A DNA stretch of 45,641 nt from an uncultured Lachnospiraceae bacterium (GTDB lineage Bacteria > Bacillota > Clostridia > Lachnospirales > Lachnospiraceae): positions 1-45,641 of the forward strand of contig CAJUIO010000016.1 of the NCBI GenBank assembly GCA_910586025.1, written 5' to 3'. Shown here in pieces: positions 25,056-33,480 of this stretch. How positions within the stretch are numbered: the stretch's first letter is position 1; every line of letters begins with the position of its first letter. The translations under genes were made by a program, and so were the position numbers. The notes beneath the pieces are model-generated. The model did no database searches and was not told the DNA's origin. It was given only the letters and a program-made list of their open reading frames with translations.

Positions 25056-26032
25056 TAAATAAACTGGTAAGCAAAATCAGAAAGACACAGGCGCCTATTG
25101 TGGTGGGACTGGATCCCATGCTGAAATATGTGCCGGAGCATATCCAGAAAAAGTCATATGCAGAATACGGAGAGACGCTGGAAGGGGCCGGGGAGGCGAT
25201 CTTTCAGTTCAACAAGGAGATCGTGGATCACGTCTATGATCTGATACCGGCAGTGAAGCCTCAGATTGCCATGTATGAGCAGTTCGGGATTCCCGGTCTT
25301 ATCGCATTCAAGCGCACCGTGGATTACTGCAAGGAGAAGGATCTTGTGGTGATCGGAGACATCAAGAGGGGAGATATCGGCTCCACCTCGGAGGCTTACG
25401 CGGTGGGGCATCTGGGAAAGGCCAGGGTCGGAAGCCATTCCTTCTACGGCTTTGACGAGGATTTCGTCACGGTCAATCCTTATCTTGGTTCGGACAATGT
25501 GAAGCCCTTTCTGAAGGTCTGCAAGGAGGAGAACAAGGGAATGTTTATCCTGGTCAAGACCTCCAATCCCAGCAGCGGCGAGATTCAGGACCGTTTGGTG
25601 CGGACGGGAAATCCGGCCGGCGGACAGGGTGCGGAGGGCGGCATCTCATTTGAAGACAGGCCTTTGTACGAGCTGGTCGGCGAGCAGGTGGAGGCGTGGA
25701 GCCGGGAGCATATGGGAGAGGAGTACAGCTATATCGGGTCCGTGGTGGGAGCCACTTATCCCGAGATGGGGAAGATCCTCAGGGATATCATGCCCAAATC
25801 CTATATTCTGGTGCCGGGATACGGAGCTCAGGGGGGAAAGGGAGCGGATCTCGTCCATTTCTTCAATGAGGACGGGCTGGGCGCGATTGTCAACTCCTCA
25901 AGAGGAATCATAGCGGCATACCAGCAGGAGAGCTATGCGGCCTTCGGTCCGGAGGGCTTTGGGGAGGCATCCCGGGCCGCCGTGCTTGACATGAAGAAGG
26001 ATATCGGACAGGCCCTTGAGAAAAAGCGGTAA
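25052..26032 (+). CDS. pyrF: Orotidine 5'-phosphate decarboxylase (type 2)
   Basis: 326 residues, the length of the long (type 2) form. N-terminal VGLDPMLKYVPEH; the active-site segment DIKRGDIGSTSEAYA carries the catalytic Asp-Lys pair; the phosphate loop is in VPGYGAQGG near residue 255, and IVNSSRGII closes the barrel. It converts OMP to UMP, the last step of pyrimidine synthesis. Its start overlaps the ATP-cone stop, and pyrE follows by 37 bases. Confidence 0.95.
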   Translation: MINKLVSKIRKTQAPIVVGLDPMLKYVPEHIQKKSYAEYGETLEGAGEAIFQFNKEIVDHVYDLIPAVKPQIAMYEQFGIPGLIAFKRTVDYCKEKDLVVIGDIKRGDIGSTSEAYAVGHLGKARVGSHSFYGFDEDFVTVNPYLGSDNVKPFLKVCKEENKGMFILVKTSNPSSGEIQDRLVRTGNPAGGQGAEGGISFEDRPLYELVGEQVEAWSREHMGEEYSYIGSVVGATYPEMGKILRDIMPKSYILVPGYGAQGGKGADLVHFFNEDGLGAIVNSSRGIIAAYQQESYAAFGPEGFGEASRAAVLDMKKDIGQALEKKR

Positions 26033-26069
26033 GGTACACGGAATCGGTAAAGACGGGAGGAAGAGAGCG

Positions 26070-26741
26070 GTGGAACAGTATAAGAAGGAATTTATTGAGT
26101 TTATGATAGACAGCCAGGTGCTGAAATTCGGAGATTTCACCTTGAAGAGCGGGCGCAAATCCCCCTTTTTCATGAATGCGGGAGGCTATGTGACGGGAAC
26201 GCAGCTCGGAAGGCTCGGGGAATATTATGCCAGGGCAATCCATGACAATTACGGTCTTGATTTCGATGTGCTGTTCGGACCCGCCTACAAGGGAATTCCG
26301 CTGGCGGTTGCCACAACCATGGCGATCAGCAGGCTGTATGGAAAGGAGGTCCGATACTGCTCCAACCGAAAAGAGATAAAGGATCACGGGGATACGGGCA
26401 TTCTTCTGGGGAGTAAGCTGAGGGACAACGACACAGTGGTTATCATCGAGGATGTTACCACCTCCGGGAAGTCCATCGAGGAGACCTTCCCCATCATCAA
26501 AGCCCAGGGGAACGTGGAGGTAAAGGGACTTATGGTTTCCCTGAACAGGATGGAAAAGGGACAGGGTGATAAGAGCGCTCTTGTGGAGATAAAGGAAAAG
26601 TACGGTTTTGAGGCGAATGCAATCGTCACCATGGCGGAGGTGGTCGATTATCTGTATAATAAGGAATATAAAGGAAATATTTATATAGATGACGAGATCA
26701 AGGCGGCCATTGACGCATATTATGAGCAGTACGGCGCTTAG
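26070..26741 (+). CDS. pyrE: Orotate phosphoribosyltransferase
   Basis: 223 residues from GTG 26070, chosen because GGGAGG lies 10 bases ahead; the frame extends to 26016 but would overlap pyrF. The PRPP-binding motif is VVIIEDVTTSGKS, and the flexible catalytic loop is NRKEIKDHGDTG with its Lys and His. It makes OMP from orotate and PRPP. It is co-transcribed with pyrF. Confidence 0.95.
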   Translation: MEQYKKEFIEFMIDSQVLKFGDFTLKSGRKSPFFMNAGGYVTGTQLGRLGEYYARAIHDNYGLDFDVLFGPAYKGIPLAVATTMAISRLYGKEVRYCSNRKEIKDHGDTGILLGSKLRDNDTVVIIEDVTTSGKSIEETFPIIKAQGNVEVKGLMVSLNRMEKGQGDKSALVEIKEKYGFEANAIVTMAEVVDYLYNKEYKGNIYIDDEIKAAIDAYYEQYGA

Positions 26742-26768
26742 GAAGGCTCAGGGAAAGGAAGGAAGGCT

Positions 26769-26921
26769 ATGGAAGAAAAAATATATAAGGTCATGGGAGG
26801 AAGCGGAGCAATGTGCATTGCGGTGGGAGTCGTCACCCTGGTAGTGGGGCTTGTGTGCGGGATTCTCATGATTATTGGCGGTTCGAAGCTTCTGGCCGGC
26901 AAATCAAAAATTTTATTTTAA
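26769..26921 (+). CDS. Small single-helix membrane protein (50 residues)
   Basis: Short gene with AAGGAAGG just ahead of ATG 26769 and TAA at 26919-26921. It begins MEEKIYKVMGGSGAM, then has a hydrophobic stretch of about 30 residues interrupted by glycines (one long or two short helices) and ends in a basic KLLAGKSKILF tail. I recall near-identical small proteins in many Lachnospiraceae, without known function. It lies between pyrE and another membrane protein gene, both closely spaced. Confidence 0.8.
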   Translation: MEEKIYKVMGGSGAMCIAVGVVTLVVGLVCGILMIIGGSKLLAGKSKILF

Positions 26922-26978
26922 AAGGGTGAGGGCATTTCTGAAATCAGGAGTGCCTTCTGCGATTTGAGGGAAGAATTC

Positions 26979-27305
26979 ATGTTTCTGAAAAAGGATTTTA
27001 TTTTTACGGCGAAAGAGCACCCGGCGAAAGGGATTATGGCCGCGATTCTGGGGATTCTTGCGAATGTGACGCTGGGAACGGCGGTGTTTTTGTCTTACAG
27101 AAGCGGCGGAGAGGTTACGCCGCGTCACGGGACGGCGGGCCTTCTTTCGGTTCTTTTCATGGCAGCCGGTCTGATTCTGGGAATCCTGTCCCTGACGGAA
27201 AAGGACCGGTTCAGGCTTTTCCCGGTTCTGGGTATTTTACTGAATATTCTGGCATTTGGAATGCTGAGTCTGATATTGTATGCAGGAGCGTATGTGAGTT
27301 TATGA
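26979..27305 (+). CDS. DUF6142-like small membrane protein
   Basis: 108 residues from ATG 26979 (GAGGGA 7 bases ahead; the frame begins earlier at 26964 without a binding site). Three membrane helices: about 18-39, 53-72 and 82-104. The cytoplasmic start FLKKDFIFTAKEHPAKGIM precedes the first helix. The family name is from memory and tentative. Its stop overlaps the start of the M29 peptidase gene by 4 bases. Confidence 0.75.
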   Translation: MFLKKDFIFTAKEHPAKGIMAAILGILANVTLGTAVFLSYRSGGEVTPRHGTAGLLSVLFMAAGLILGILSLTEKDRFRLFPVLGILLNILAFGMLSLILYAGAYVSL

Positions 27306-29395
27306 TTGAAGAGAGATTTTTGCTTGCGGTAAGCAGGATTAAGGAAATTACGAAGGAGATGGAGCCGGGATGCGGGATAGAAGCCATGCCGGAGCCTTTC
27401 CGTGAATATTTTGGAAGGATGGCGGATTTCCTGCTCCTTATGGCAGACACCTACCATTATGTGGAGGCAGGGGAGCTGTATCTGGCACCCGTGTGCGAGC
27501 TGAAGGAAAGAAACCGCAGATTATATGAGGACATTCTCCCGGAGAATTACGGGAGAAGCTTTGCCAATCCTGAATACAGTGCGTCAAAGCTCGGAGAGGA
27601 TTTCGGCAGGCTGCTGTCCTTTCTGTATGCGGAGCTCCGTTCCCTGATCGTATTCGCCCATGAGAAAAGGCAGGAGGAAATGGTAATCCGGATGGAGCTG
27701 TTTCTGGAGATTTACGGTTCCTTTCTCTGCTCTCTTGAGGAGAGCGGAAAGATACCGGACTACGAGGCTGTTCGGGAGAGCGCCTACTTCTTTGTGAGCG
27801 ATTACACCAGGGAGGCATTCCGGTGCAGGCTCAATGAAACGCTGAATCCGGAGGCGGACTTTGCGCTGAGAATTATGGAGAGCAGCGACCTTAAGAGTCC
27901 GGAATATCTCTATTACTTTGGAGAGTATATTACGGAGGACGAGCTTGGAACCTGGGAGCACTTAAGTAAGCTGCCCGGGGAGACGATAAAATTAATGGCG
28001 GACACCTATACGGAAGGCTACCGCATTGGATTTCTTGTGGGAAACAAGGATATTTCCAAAAAGAAAACCGTCAATATCCGGTATTGCCTGGGTTTTGAGC
28101 GGATGATAAAGCAGGCTGTTGAAAATTTTGAGCAGATGGGATTAAAAAGTGTCATTTACAGAGCCGCTTCCGGCATCCTGCAGGGAAAAGGCCTTAACCG
28201 GACAGGCTATTACGGGGCTGTTCCCAACAGGCAGTACGATTACGATCACAAGGACGATATTGCTCTGTTTCTTGACAGGAATCTTGTGCGGGTGCGCATG
28301 GAGGCCTGGCAGGAGGCTTACGAGGAATTCAAAACGCAGGCCGCTCTTTTCGGAGGTCCTGCGGTGGTGGAGGTTTTTGGCGAGGAGCCGCCGGATTTTA
28401 CAGAAAAGAAAGAGGCTCCCCGGCTTGACGAGACCCAGCAGAAGCTTTCCGTGGAGTATGCGGCTGCTGTTGGAGAGCTTCAAAACCGTTACATCAAGGG
28501 AGAAGAGAGGAGCTTTACCATCATAGCCTTCCCCACTCCGAAGATCGGTAAGGACTATCCGGAGATTTTTGACGAGGTGATTCGGATCAACACGCTTGAT
28601 TATGCGCTTTATCAGAGTATTCAGCAGAAAATGATTGATGCTCTTGATAAAGGGAAATACGTGCTGATAAAGGGCCGGGGACGGAACAGGACAAATCTGA
28701 AGGTTATGCTTCATCCTCTTGCGGACCCGGAGCGTCAGACGAATTTTGAGAACTGTGCAGCCGACGTGAATATTCCCGTGGGTGAGGTTTTCACCTCTCC
28801 CCAGCTTGCGGGAACCGAGGGTGTGCTTCACGTGACCAGGGTTTTTCTGAACGGACTCGAATACAGGGATCTGTGCCTTGTCTTTGAGGACGGCAGAATA
28901 AAGGAATACGACTGTAAAAGCTTTGACACGCCGGAGGAAAACCGGAAGTATATCAAGGATAATCTTCTCTTTCACCATGATACGCTTCCCCTTGGGGAAT
29001 TTGCCATCGGAACCAATACCGCGGCCTATGTGGCAGGGCGGAAATACAGGATGGAGGACAGGCTTCCTATATTAATAGCGGAGAAGACGGGGCCGCATTT
29101 TGCGGTGGGAGATACCTGCTATTCCCATGGTGAGGATGTGACGCTCTTCAATCCCGACGGAAAAGAGATCATAGCCAAAGACAACGAACACTCCCTCCTT
29201 CGGAGGACGCAGCCAAAGAATGCCTACTTTAACTGCCATACGGACATCACGATTCCCTACGACGAGCTGGGAGAGATCAGCGTGGTCACTGACGAGGAGG
29301 TGGTGGTTCCCATCATAGAGGAGGGACGGTTTGTGCTGGCGGGATGCGAAGATCTTAACAAACCTTTAGAAGAATACAGTTGCATCAGAACATGA
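27302..29395 (+). CDS. M29-family aminopeptidase with extra N-terminal domain
   Basis: 697 residues. The C-terminal ~330 are an M29 (AmpS/aminopeptidase T) metallopeptidase; candidate metal ligands and catalytic residues are E495 (VGEVFTSP), E566 (LGEFAIGTN), H599, Y607, H646 and D648 (NCHTDI). M29 enzymes remove N-terminal residues from peptides with two bound metal ions in the cytoplasm. The first ~360 residues are mostly helical, acidic and unlike the usual M29 N-terminal domain, and the protein is far longer than the ordinary ~410. There is no signal peptide. It is coupled to the preceding membrane protein by a 4-base overlap. Confidence 0.88.
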   Translation: MIEERFLLAVSRIKEITKEMEPGCGIEAMPEPFREYFGRMADFLLLMADTYHYVEAGELYLAPVCELKERNRRLYEDILPENYGRSFANPEYSASKLGEDFGRLLSFLYAELRSLIVFAHEKRQEEMVIRMELFLEIYGSFLCSLEESGKIPDYEAVRESAYFFVSDYTREAFRCRLNETLNPEADFALRIMESSDLKSPEYLYYFGEYITEDELGTWEHLSKLPGETIKLMADTYTEGYRIGFLVGNKDISKKKTVNIRYCLGFERMIKQAVENFEQMGLKSVIYRAASGILQGKGLNRTGYYGAVPNRQYDYDHKDDIALFLDRNLVRVRMEAWQEAYEEFKTQAALFGGPAVVEVFGEEPPDFTEKKEAPRLDETQQKLSVEYAAAVGELQNRYIKGEERSFTIIAFPTPKIGKDYPEIFDEVIRINTLDYALYQSIQQKMIDALDKGKYVLIKGRGRNRTNLKVMLHPLADPERQTNFENCAADVNIPVGEVFTSPQLAGTEGVLHVTRVFLNGLEYRDLCLVFEDGRIKEYDCKSFDTPEENRKYIKDNLLFHHDTLPLGEFAIGTNTAAYVAGRKYRMEDRLPILIAEKTGPHFAVGDTCYSHGEDVTLFNPDGKEIIAKDNEHSLLRRTQPKNAYFNCHTDITIPYDELGEISVVTDEEVVVPIIEEGRFVLAGCEDLNKPLEEYSCIRT

Positions 29396-29408
29396 TTTTT
29401 AGTATGAT
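29380..29408 (+). promoter_or_regulatory. Promoter of the purEMND genes
   Basis: TTGCAT (29380-29385), 17-base spacer, TATGAT (29403-29408). The -35 lies inside the last codons of the peptidase gene. No PurR box or purine riboswitch is seen in the 57-base leader. Confidence 0.65.
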
Positions 29409-29465
29409 ATTATAGAAAGCGTATGAAATCAGCCGGTAAGGCAGAGAAAGGAGCATGGTTGCGGT

Positions 29466-29972
29466 ATGGCACAGGTTGGAATTGTCATGGGAAGTGATTC
29501 GGATATGCCGGTTATGGCTAAGGCCGCGGATATACTCGAAGAGCTTGGCATTTCTTATGAAATGAGGATTATTTCCGCCCACAGGGAACCGGATGTGTTT
29601 TTTGAATATGCGGGGACTGCGGAGGAAAAGGGGTTTAAGGTTATCATTGCGGGAGCGGGGATGGCGGCTCATCTGCCGGGTATGTGTGCGGCGATTTTTC
29701 CCATGCCTGTGATCGGGATCCCCATGCACACCACTTCTCTTGGAGGCAGGGATTCTCTGTACTCCATCGTGCAGATGCCTTCCGGAATTCCGGTGGCCAC
29801 CGTTGCGATCAACGGGGGAGCCAATGCGGCGCTTCTTGCGGCAAAGATTCTGGCCGTCTCGGACAGCGGGCTGCTCGGGAGACTGAAGGAATACAGCCGT
29901 AAGCTGAAGGAGAGCGTGCAGGAGAAGGATAAGCGCCTTGCAGAGAACGGATATAAGAATTATCAGAAATAG
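29466..29972 (+). CDS. purE: N5-carboxyaminoimidazole ribonucleotide mutase
   Basis: 168 residues, class I PurE length. MGSDSDMPVM (substrate phosphate site), the catalytic SAHREPD, and GAGMAAHLPGM are present. It moves the carboxyl group of N5-CAIR to make CAIR in purine synthesis. ATG 29466 keeps the frame; the ATG at 29455 is out of frame. First gene of a pur cluster. Confidence 0.95.
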   Translation: MAQVGIVMGSDSDMPVMAKAADILEELGISYEMRIISAHREPDVFFEYAGTAEEKGFKVIIAGAGMAAHLPGMCAAIFPMPVIGIPMHTTSLGGRDSLYSIVQMPSGIPVATVAINGGANAALLAAKILAVSDSGLLGRLKEYSRKLKESVQEKDKRLAENGYKNYQK

Positions 29973-29999
29973 AAAGCGAGCAGGTGAAGCACTTTATCG

Positions 30000-30025
30000 G
30001 GAAACGGCGCAAATTTGCCGTTTCC
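30000..30025 (+). other. Intercistronic hairpin between purE and purM
   Basis: GGAAACGGC (30000-30008) pairs perfectly with GCCGTTTCC (30017-30025), with an 8-base loop. There is no T tract after it, so it is more likely an mRNA stability or processing element than a terminator. Confidence 0.6.
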
Positions 30026-30049
30026 TGTAATGATCGAAGGAGAAGAGAT

Positions 30050-31075
30050 ATGGATTACAGGAATGCGGGAGTAGATATTGAGGCGGGATACGCCTCCGTG
30101 GAACTGATGAAAAAATATGTAAAGGAAACCATGCGTCCCGAGGTTCTCGGAGGGCTTGGCGGATTTTCAGGTGCTTTTTCAATGGCGGCCATGAAGGATA
30201 TGGAGAAGCCCACGCTGGTTTCCGGAACGGACGGAGTGGGAACCAAGCTGAAGCTGGCTTTTATGATGGATAAGCACGACACCGTGGGAATCGACTGTGT
30301 GGCAATGTGCGTCAACGATATCGCATGCGCCGGCGGAGAACCGCTGTTTTTCCTTGACTATATCGCATGCGGCAAGAACTATCCGGAGAAGGTGGCCACT
30401 ATCGTAAAGGGAGTGGCGGAGGGCTGCAAGCAGTCCGGAGCCGCCCTGATCGGCGGGGAGACGGCGGAAATGCCCGGCTTCTATCCCATGGATGAGTACG
30501 ACCTTGCGGGCTTTGCGGTTGGTATCGTGGATGAGAAGAATCTGATTACCGGAGCGGGCATAAAGCCCGGCGACGTGCTTGTGGGAATCGCCTCGTCAGG
30601 AGTCCACAGCAATGGATTTTCCCTGATCCGGAGAATTTTTGACATGAGCGCAGAGAGCCTTTGCACCTACTATGAGGAGCTTTCGGGAACTCTCGGGGAG
30701 ACGCTTCTTACGCCCACCAAGATATATGTGAAGGCGCTAAGGAGCATTAAGGAAGCGGGCGTCACCATAAAAGGCTGCAGCCATATCACGGGAGGAGGCT
30801 TCTATGAGAATATTCCCAGGATGCTTCCGGAGGGAACCCATGCGGTGATCGAGAAGGCGGGCTACGAGGTTTTGCCTATCTTCCGGCTGATGCAGAAAAC
30901 CGGAAATCTGGAAGAAAGAATGATGTATAATACATATAATATGGGACTTGGCATGGTGCTTGCCCTGGATCCTGCGGATGTTGACAGAGCGGTTTTTGCC
31001 ATTGCGTCGGCCGGTGAGAAGGCTTATGCTGTGGGCGAAGTCAGACAGGGCGATAAGGGAGTGACAATATGCTGA
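30050..31075 (+). CDS. purM: Phosphoribosylformylglycinamidine cyclo-ligase
   Basis: 341 residues from ATG 30050 (AAGGAG 8 bases ahead); the frame extends to 29984 without support and would cover the hairpin. Motifs: SGTDGVGTKLKLA, MCVNDIACAGGEPLFFLDY (ATP/FGAM site) and GGETAEMPGFY. It closes the imidazole ring to make AIR. Overlaps purN by 7 bases. Confidence 0.96.
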   Translation: MDYRNAGVDIEAGYASVELMKKYVKETMRPEVLGGLGGFSGAFSMAAMKDMEKPTLVSGTDGVGTKLKLAFMMDKHDTVGIDCVAMCVNDIACAGGEPLFFLDYIACGKNYPEKVATIVKGVAEGCKQSGAALIGGETAEMPGFYPMDEYDLAGFAVGIVDEKNLITGAGIKPGDVLVGIASSGVHSNGFSLIRRIFDMSAESLCTYYEELSGTLGETLLTPTKIYVKALRSIKEAGVTIKGCSHITGGGFYENIPRMLPEGTHAVIEKAGYEVLPIFRLMQKTGNLEERMMYNTYNMGLGMVLALDPADVDRAVFAIASAGEKAYAVGEVRQGDKGVTIC

Positions 31076-31695
31076 GCATAGTGGTGTGTGTGTCCGGCGG
31101 AGGAACGAATCTGCAGGCTATTATAGACGGAATACACAGCGGAGCGATCCGGGATACGAGGATAGCGGGAGTGATCAGCAACAATGCCGGCGCTTATGCG
31201 CTGGTGAGAGCGGAGGAAAACGCTCTGCCGGCCTTTTGTATCTCGCCCAAAAGCTTTGAGGACAGGGCGGCCTTTAACAGGGCCTTCATGGATAAGCTCT
31301 CGGAGCTTTCGCCGGATCTCATTGTTCTGGCCGGATTTCTCGTGATCCTGCCTCCGGAGATGACGAAGGTCTACGCCGGCCGTATCATCAATATCCACCC
31401 TTCCCTGATTCCTTCCTTCTGCGGAAAGGGATTTTACGGGCTCCGGGTGCACGAGGAGGCATTAAAAAGAGGGGTCAAGATCACAGGCGCCACGGTTCAC
31501 ATCGTGGACGAGGGAACGGACACGGGAACCATACTCTATCAGAAGGCGGTGGAGGTGCTTCCCGGGGATACGCCTGAGATTTTGCAGAAAAGGGTGATGG
31601 AGCAGGCGGAATGGATTATTCTCCCGAAAGCCATAGATGAAATCGCACAGCAATGCGGAAATACGGCTGTTTTGCAGAAAGGATGCGGATCATGA
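31069..31695 (+). CDS. purN: Phosphoribosylglycinamide formyltransferase
   Basis: 208 residues. The N-terminal VSGGGTNLQAII binds GAR; the catalytic region has NIHPSLIPSFCGKGFYG and the closing IVDEGTDTGTILYQ with the conserved Asp. It uses 10-formyltetrahydrofolate. AAGGGAG precedes ATG 31069; the end overlaps purD (ATGA). Confidence 0.95.
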   Translation: MLSIVVCVSGGGTNLQAIIDGIHSGAIRDTRIAGVISNNAGAYALVRAEENALPAFCISPKSFEDRAAFNRAFMDKLSELSPDLIVLAGFLVILPPEMTKVYAGRIINIHPSLIPSFCGKGFYGLRVHEEALKRGVKITGATVHIVDEGTDTGTILYQKAVEVLPGDTPEILQKRVMEQAEWIILPKAIDEIAQQCGNTAVLQKGCGS

Positions 31696-32963
31696 AAATT
31701 TTGATCGTAGGAAGCGGCGGAAGAGAGCATGCGATTGCCCACAGCGCTTCTAAGAGTAAAAGGGTTGACAAAATTTATTGCGCTCCCGGCAATGCGGGAA
31801 TCGGTATGATTGCGGAATGCGTGCCCATCGGAGCCATGGAGTTTGACAGGATTGTTGACTTTGCCAGGGAAAAGGAAATCGACCTGACTGTCGTGGGGAT
31901 GGACGATCCTCTGGTGGGAGGGCTTGTGGACCGGCTGGAGGAGGCGGGACTTCGCGCCTTCGGTCCCAGGAAGAATGCGGCCATTCTCGAGGGAAGCAAG
32001 GCCTTCTCCAAGGAGCTGATGAAAAAGTATCATATTCCCACGGCGGCCTATGAGATTTTTGATTCTCCCGGGGATGCCTACGCCTATCTGGAGAGTGCAG
32101 AGTTCCCGATCGTGCTGAAGGCGGACGGCCTGGCCCTTGGCAAGGGCGTGCTGATCTGTCAGAATCTGGAGGAGGCAAGGGACGGGGTTCGGACGATCAT
32201 GGAGGATAAGCAGTTCGGAACGGCCGGAAACCGTCTGGTGATCGAGGAGTTTATGACAGGGCGGGAGGTGTCGGTGCTCTCTTTTGTGGACGGTGCCGCC
32301 ATAAAGACCATGACCTCGGCCCAGGATCACAAGAGAGCGGGAGACGGAGATGCGGGACCAAATACCGGAGGAATGGGAACCTTTTCCCCCAGTCCCTTCT
32401 ATACGGAGGAGATCGACGCCTACTGCCGGAAGTATATTTACCAGCCCACCGTGGATGCCATGGCGGCGGAGGGAAGAGAGTTTAAGGGTATTATTTTCTT
32501 CGGACTGATGCTGACCGAGAAGGGCCCGAGAGTTCTGGAATATAATGTCAGATTCGGCGACCCGGAGGCCCAGGTGGTGCTTCCCAGAATGAAAAATGAT
32601 CTGATCGAGGTGATGGAAGCCTGCATTGACGGAACTCTTGACAAGATCGATCTGCAGTTTGAGGATAATGCGGCGGTCTGCGTGGTATTGGCTTCCAGGG
32701 GATATCCGGTGAGCTACGAAAAGGGATTCGTGATACACGGCCTTGAGCGCTTCGAGGGCCAGGATTCCCGGTTCTGTTTCCATGCGGGCACCAGATATTC
32801 CGGGGAGGACATCGTCACAAACGGAGGACGGGTGCTGGGTATAACGGCCACGGGCGGCAGTCTTGGAGAGGCCAGAAAGAATGCTTACGACGCCACACAG
32901 TGGATTACTTTTGAAAATAAATATATGCGAAGTGACATCGGTAAAGCAATAGATGAAGCATAA
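31692..32963 (+). CDS. purD: Phosphoribosylamine-glycine ligase
   Basis: 423 residues from ATG 31692, supported by the 4-base overlap and AAAGGA; the upstream extension to 31653 lies inside purN. MKILIVGSGGREHAIA is the N-terminal signature. The ATP-grasp domain has LALGKGVLIC and GPNTGGMGTFSP, and NVRFGDPEAQVVL is the active-site motif. It joins glycine to phosphoribosylamine. The cluster order E-M-N-D lacks C, F, H and L, which must be elsewhere. Confidence 0.96.
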   Translation: MKILIVGSGGREHAIAHSASKSKRVDKIYCAPGNAGIGMIAECVPIGAMEFDRIVDFAREKEIDLTVVGMDDPLVGGLVDRLEEAGLRAFGPRKNAAILEGSKAFSKELMKKYHIPTAAYEIFDSPGDAYAYLESAEFPIVLKADGLALGKGVLICQNLEEARDGVRTIMEDKQFGTAGNRLVIEEFMTGREVSVLSFVDGAAIKTMTSAQDHKRAGDGDAGPNTGGMGTFSPSPFYTEEIDAYCRKYIYQPTVDAMAAEGREFKGIIFFGLMLTEKGPRVLEYNVRFGDPEAQVVLPRMKNDLIEVMEACIDGTLDKIDLQFEDNAAVCVVLASRGYPVSYEKGFVIHGLERFEGQDSRFCFHAGTRYSGEDIVTNGGRVLGITATGGSLGEARKNAYDATQWITFENKYMRSDIGKAIDEA

Positions 32964-32996
32964 ATTTAATTTTGGAGAAAGAAGGTATTCCTTATT

Positions 32997-33467
32997 ATGG
33001 ATGAGACATTAAAGAAAAAGATGTTAGAAGACTATGACTGCCCTGTAATGTGCAAGGAGTGCGAGGGCGTGATGGTTTATAAGGGACTTGGAGAGTATAA
33101 GTGTGAGAACTGCGGTGCCGTGGAATATGATGAGTATGGGAAGGTGCGTAATTATCTGGATGAGCACAGAGGGGCGAACGTGACGCAGATTTCGGAAGCC
33201 ACGGGAGTGAGCCATAAATCCATCCGGGATATGATAAAGGAAAACAGATTTGCGGTGGTTGACAGCCGGGGCGGTTATATCCGGTGTGAGATGTGCGGAG
33301 AGAGCATCAGCAGCGGCAGGCTGTGCAGCAAATGTGAGGCGATCTTCCATCGTCAGGTGGAGGAGGATGCCAGAGTGATACGCAGGGCAAAGGCTCCTGT
33401 TAAGAGCGGAAGCGCAGCCGCATCCCAGGGCGAAAGCGGAAGCAAGCGGTTTACATATGACAGATAA
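32997..33467 (+). CDS. YvyF-like zinc-ribbon/HTH protein
   Basis: 156 residues. A first zinc ribbon (C19-x2-C and C-x2-C in CKECEG and CENCGA), a helix-turn-helix (VTQISEATGVSHKSIRDMI, about 61-79), then a second zinc site (CEMCGESI...CSKC). The order matches the TIGR03826/YvyF flagellar-operon protein family. No flagellar gene is nearby. It probably binds nucleic acid or an RNA-polymerase partner. The next gene follows in the same direction after 13 bases. Confidence 0.75.
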   Translation: MDETLKKKMLEDYDCPVMCKECEGVMVYKGLGEYKCENCGAVEYDEYGKVRNYLDEHRGANVTQISEATGVSHKSIRDMIKENRFAVVDSRGGYIRCEMCGESISSGRLCSKCEAIFHRQVEEDARVIRRAKAPVKSGSAAASQGESGSKRFTYDR

Positions 33468-33480
33468 AGGAGAATAAACG

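Noticed and set aside
29409..29465. Purine riboswitch or PurR box before purE
   Set aside because: The leader is only 57 bases and shows neither the riboswitch core nor a PurR box.
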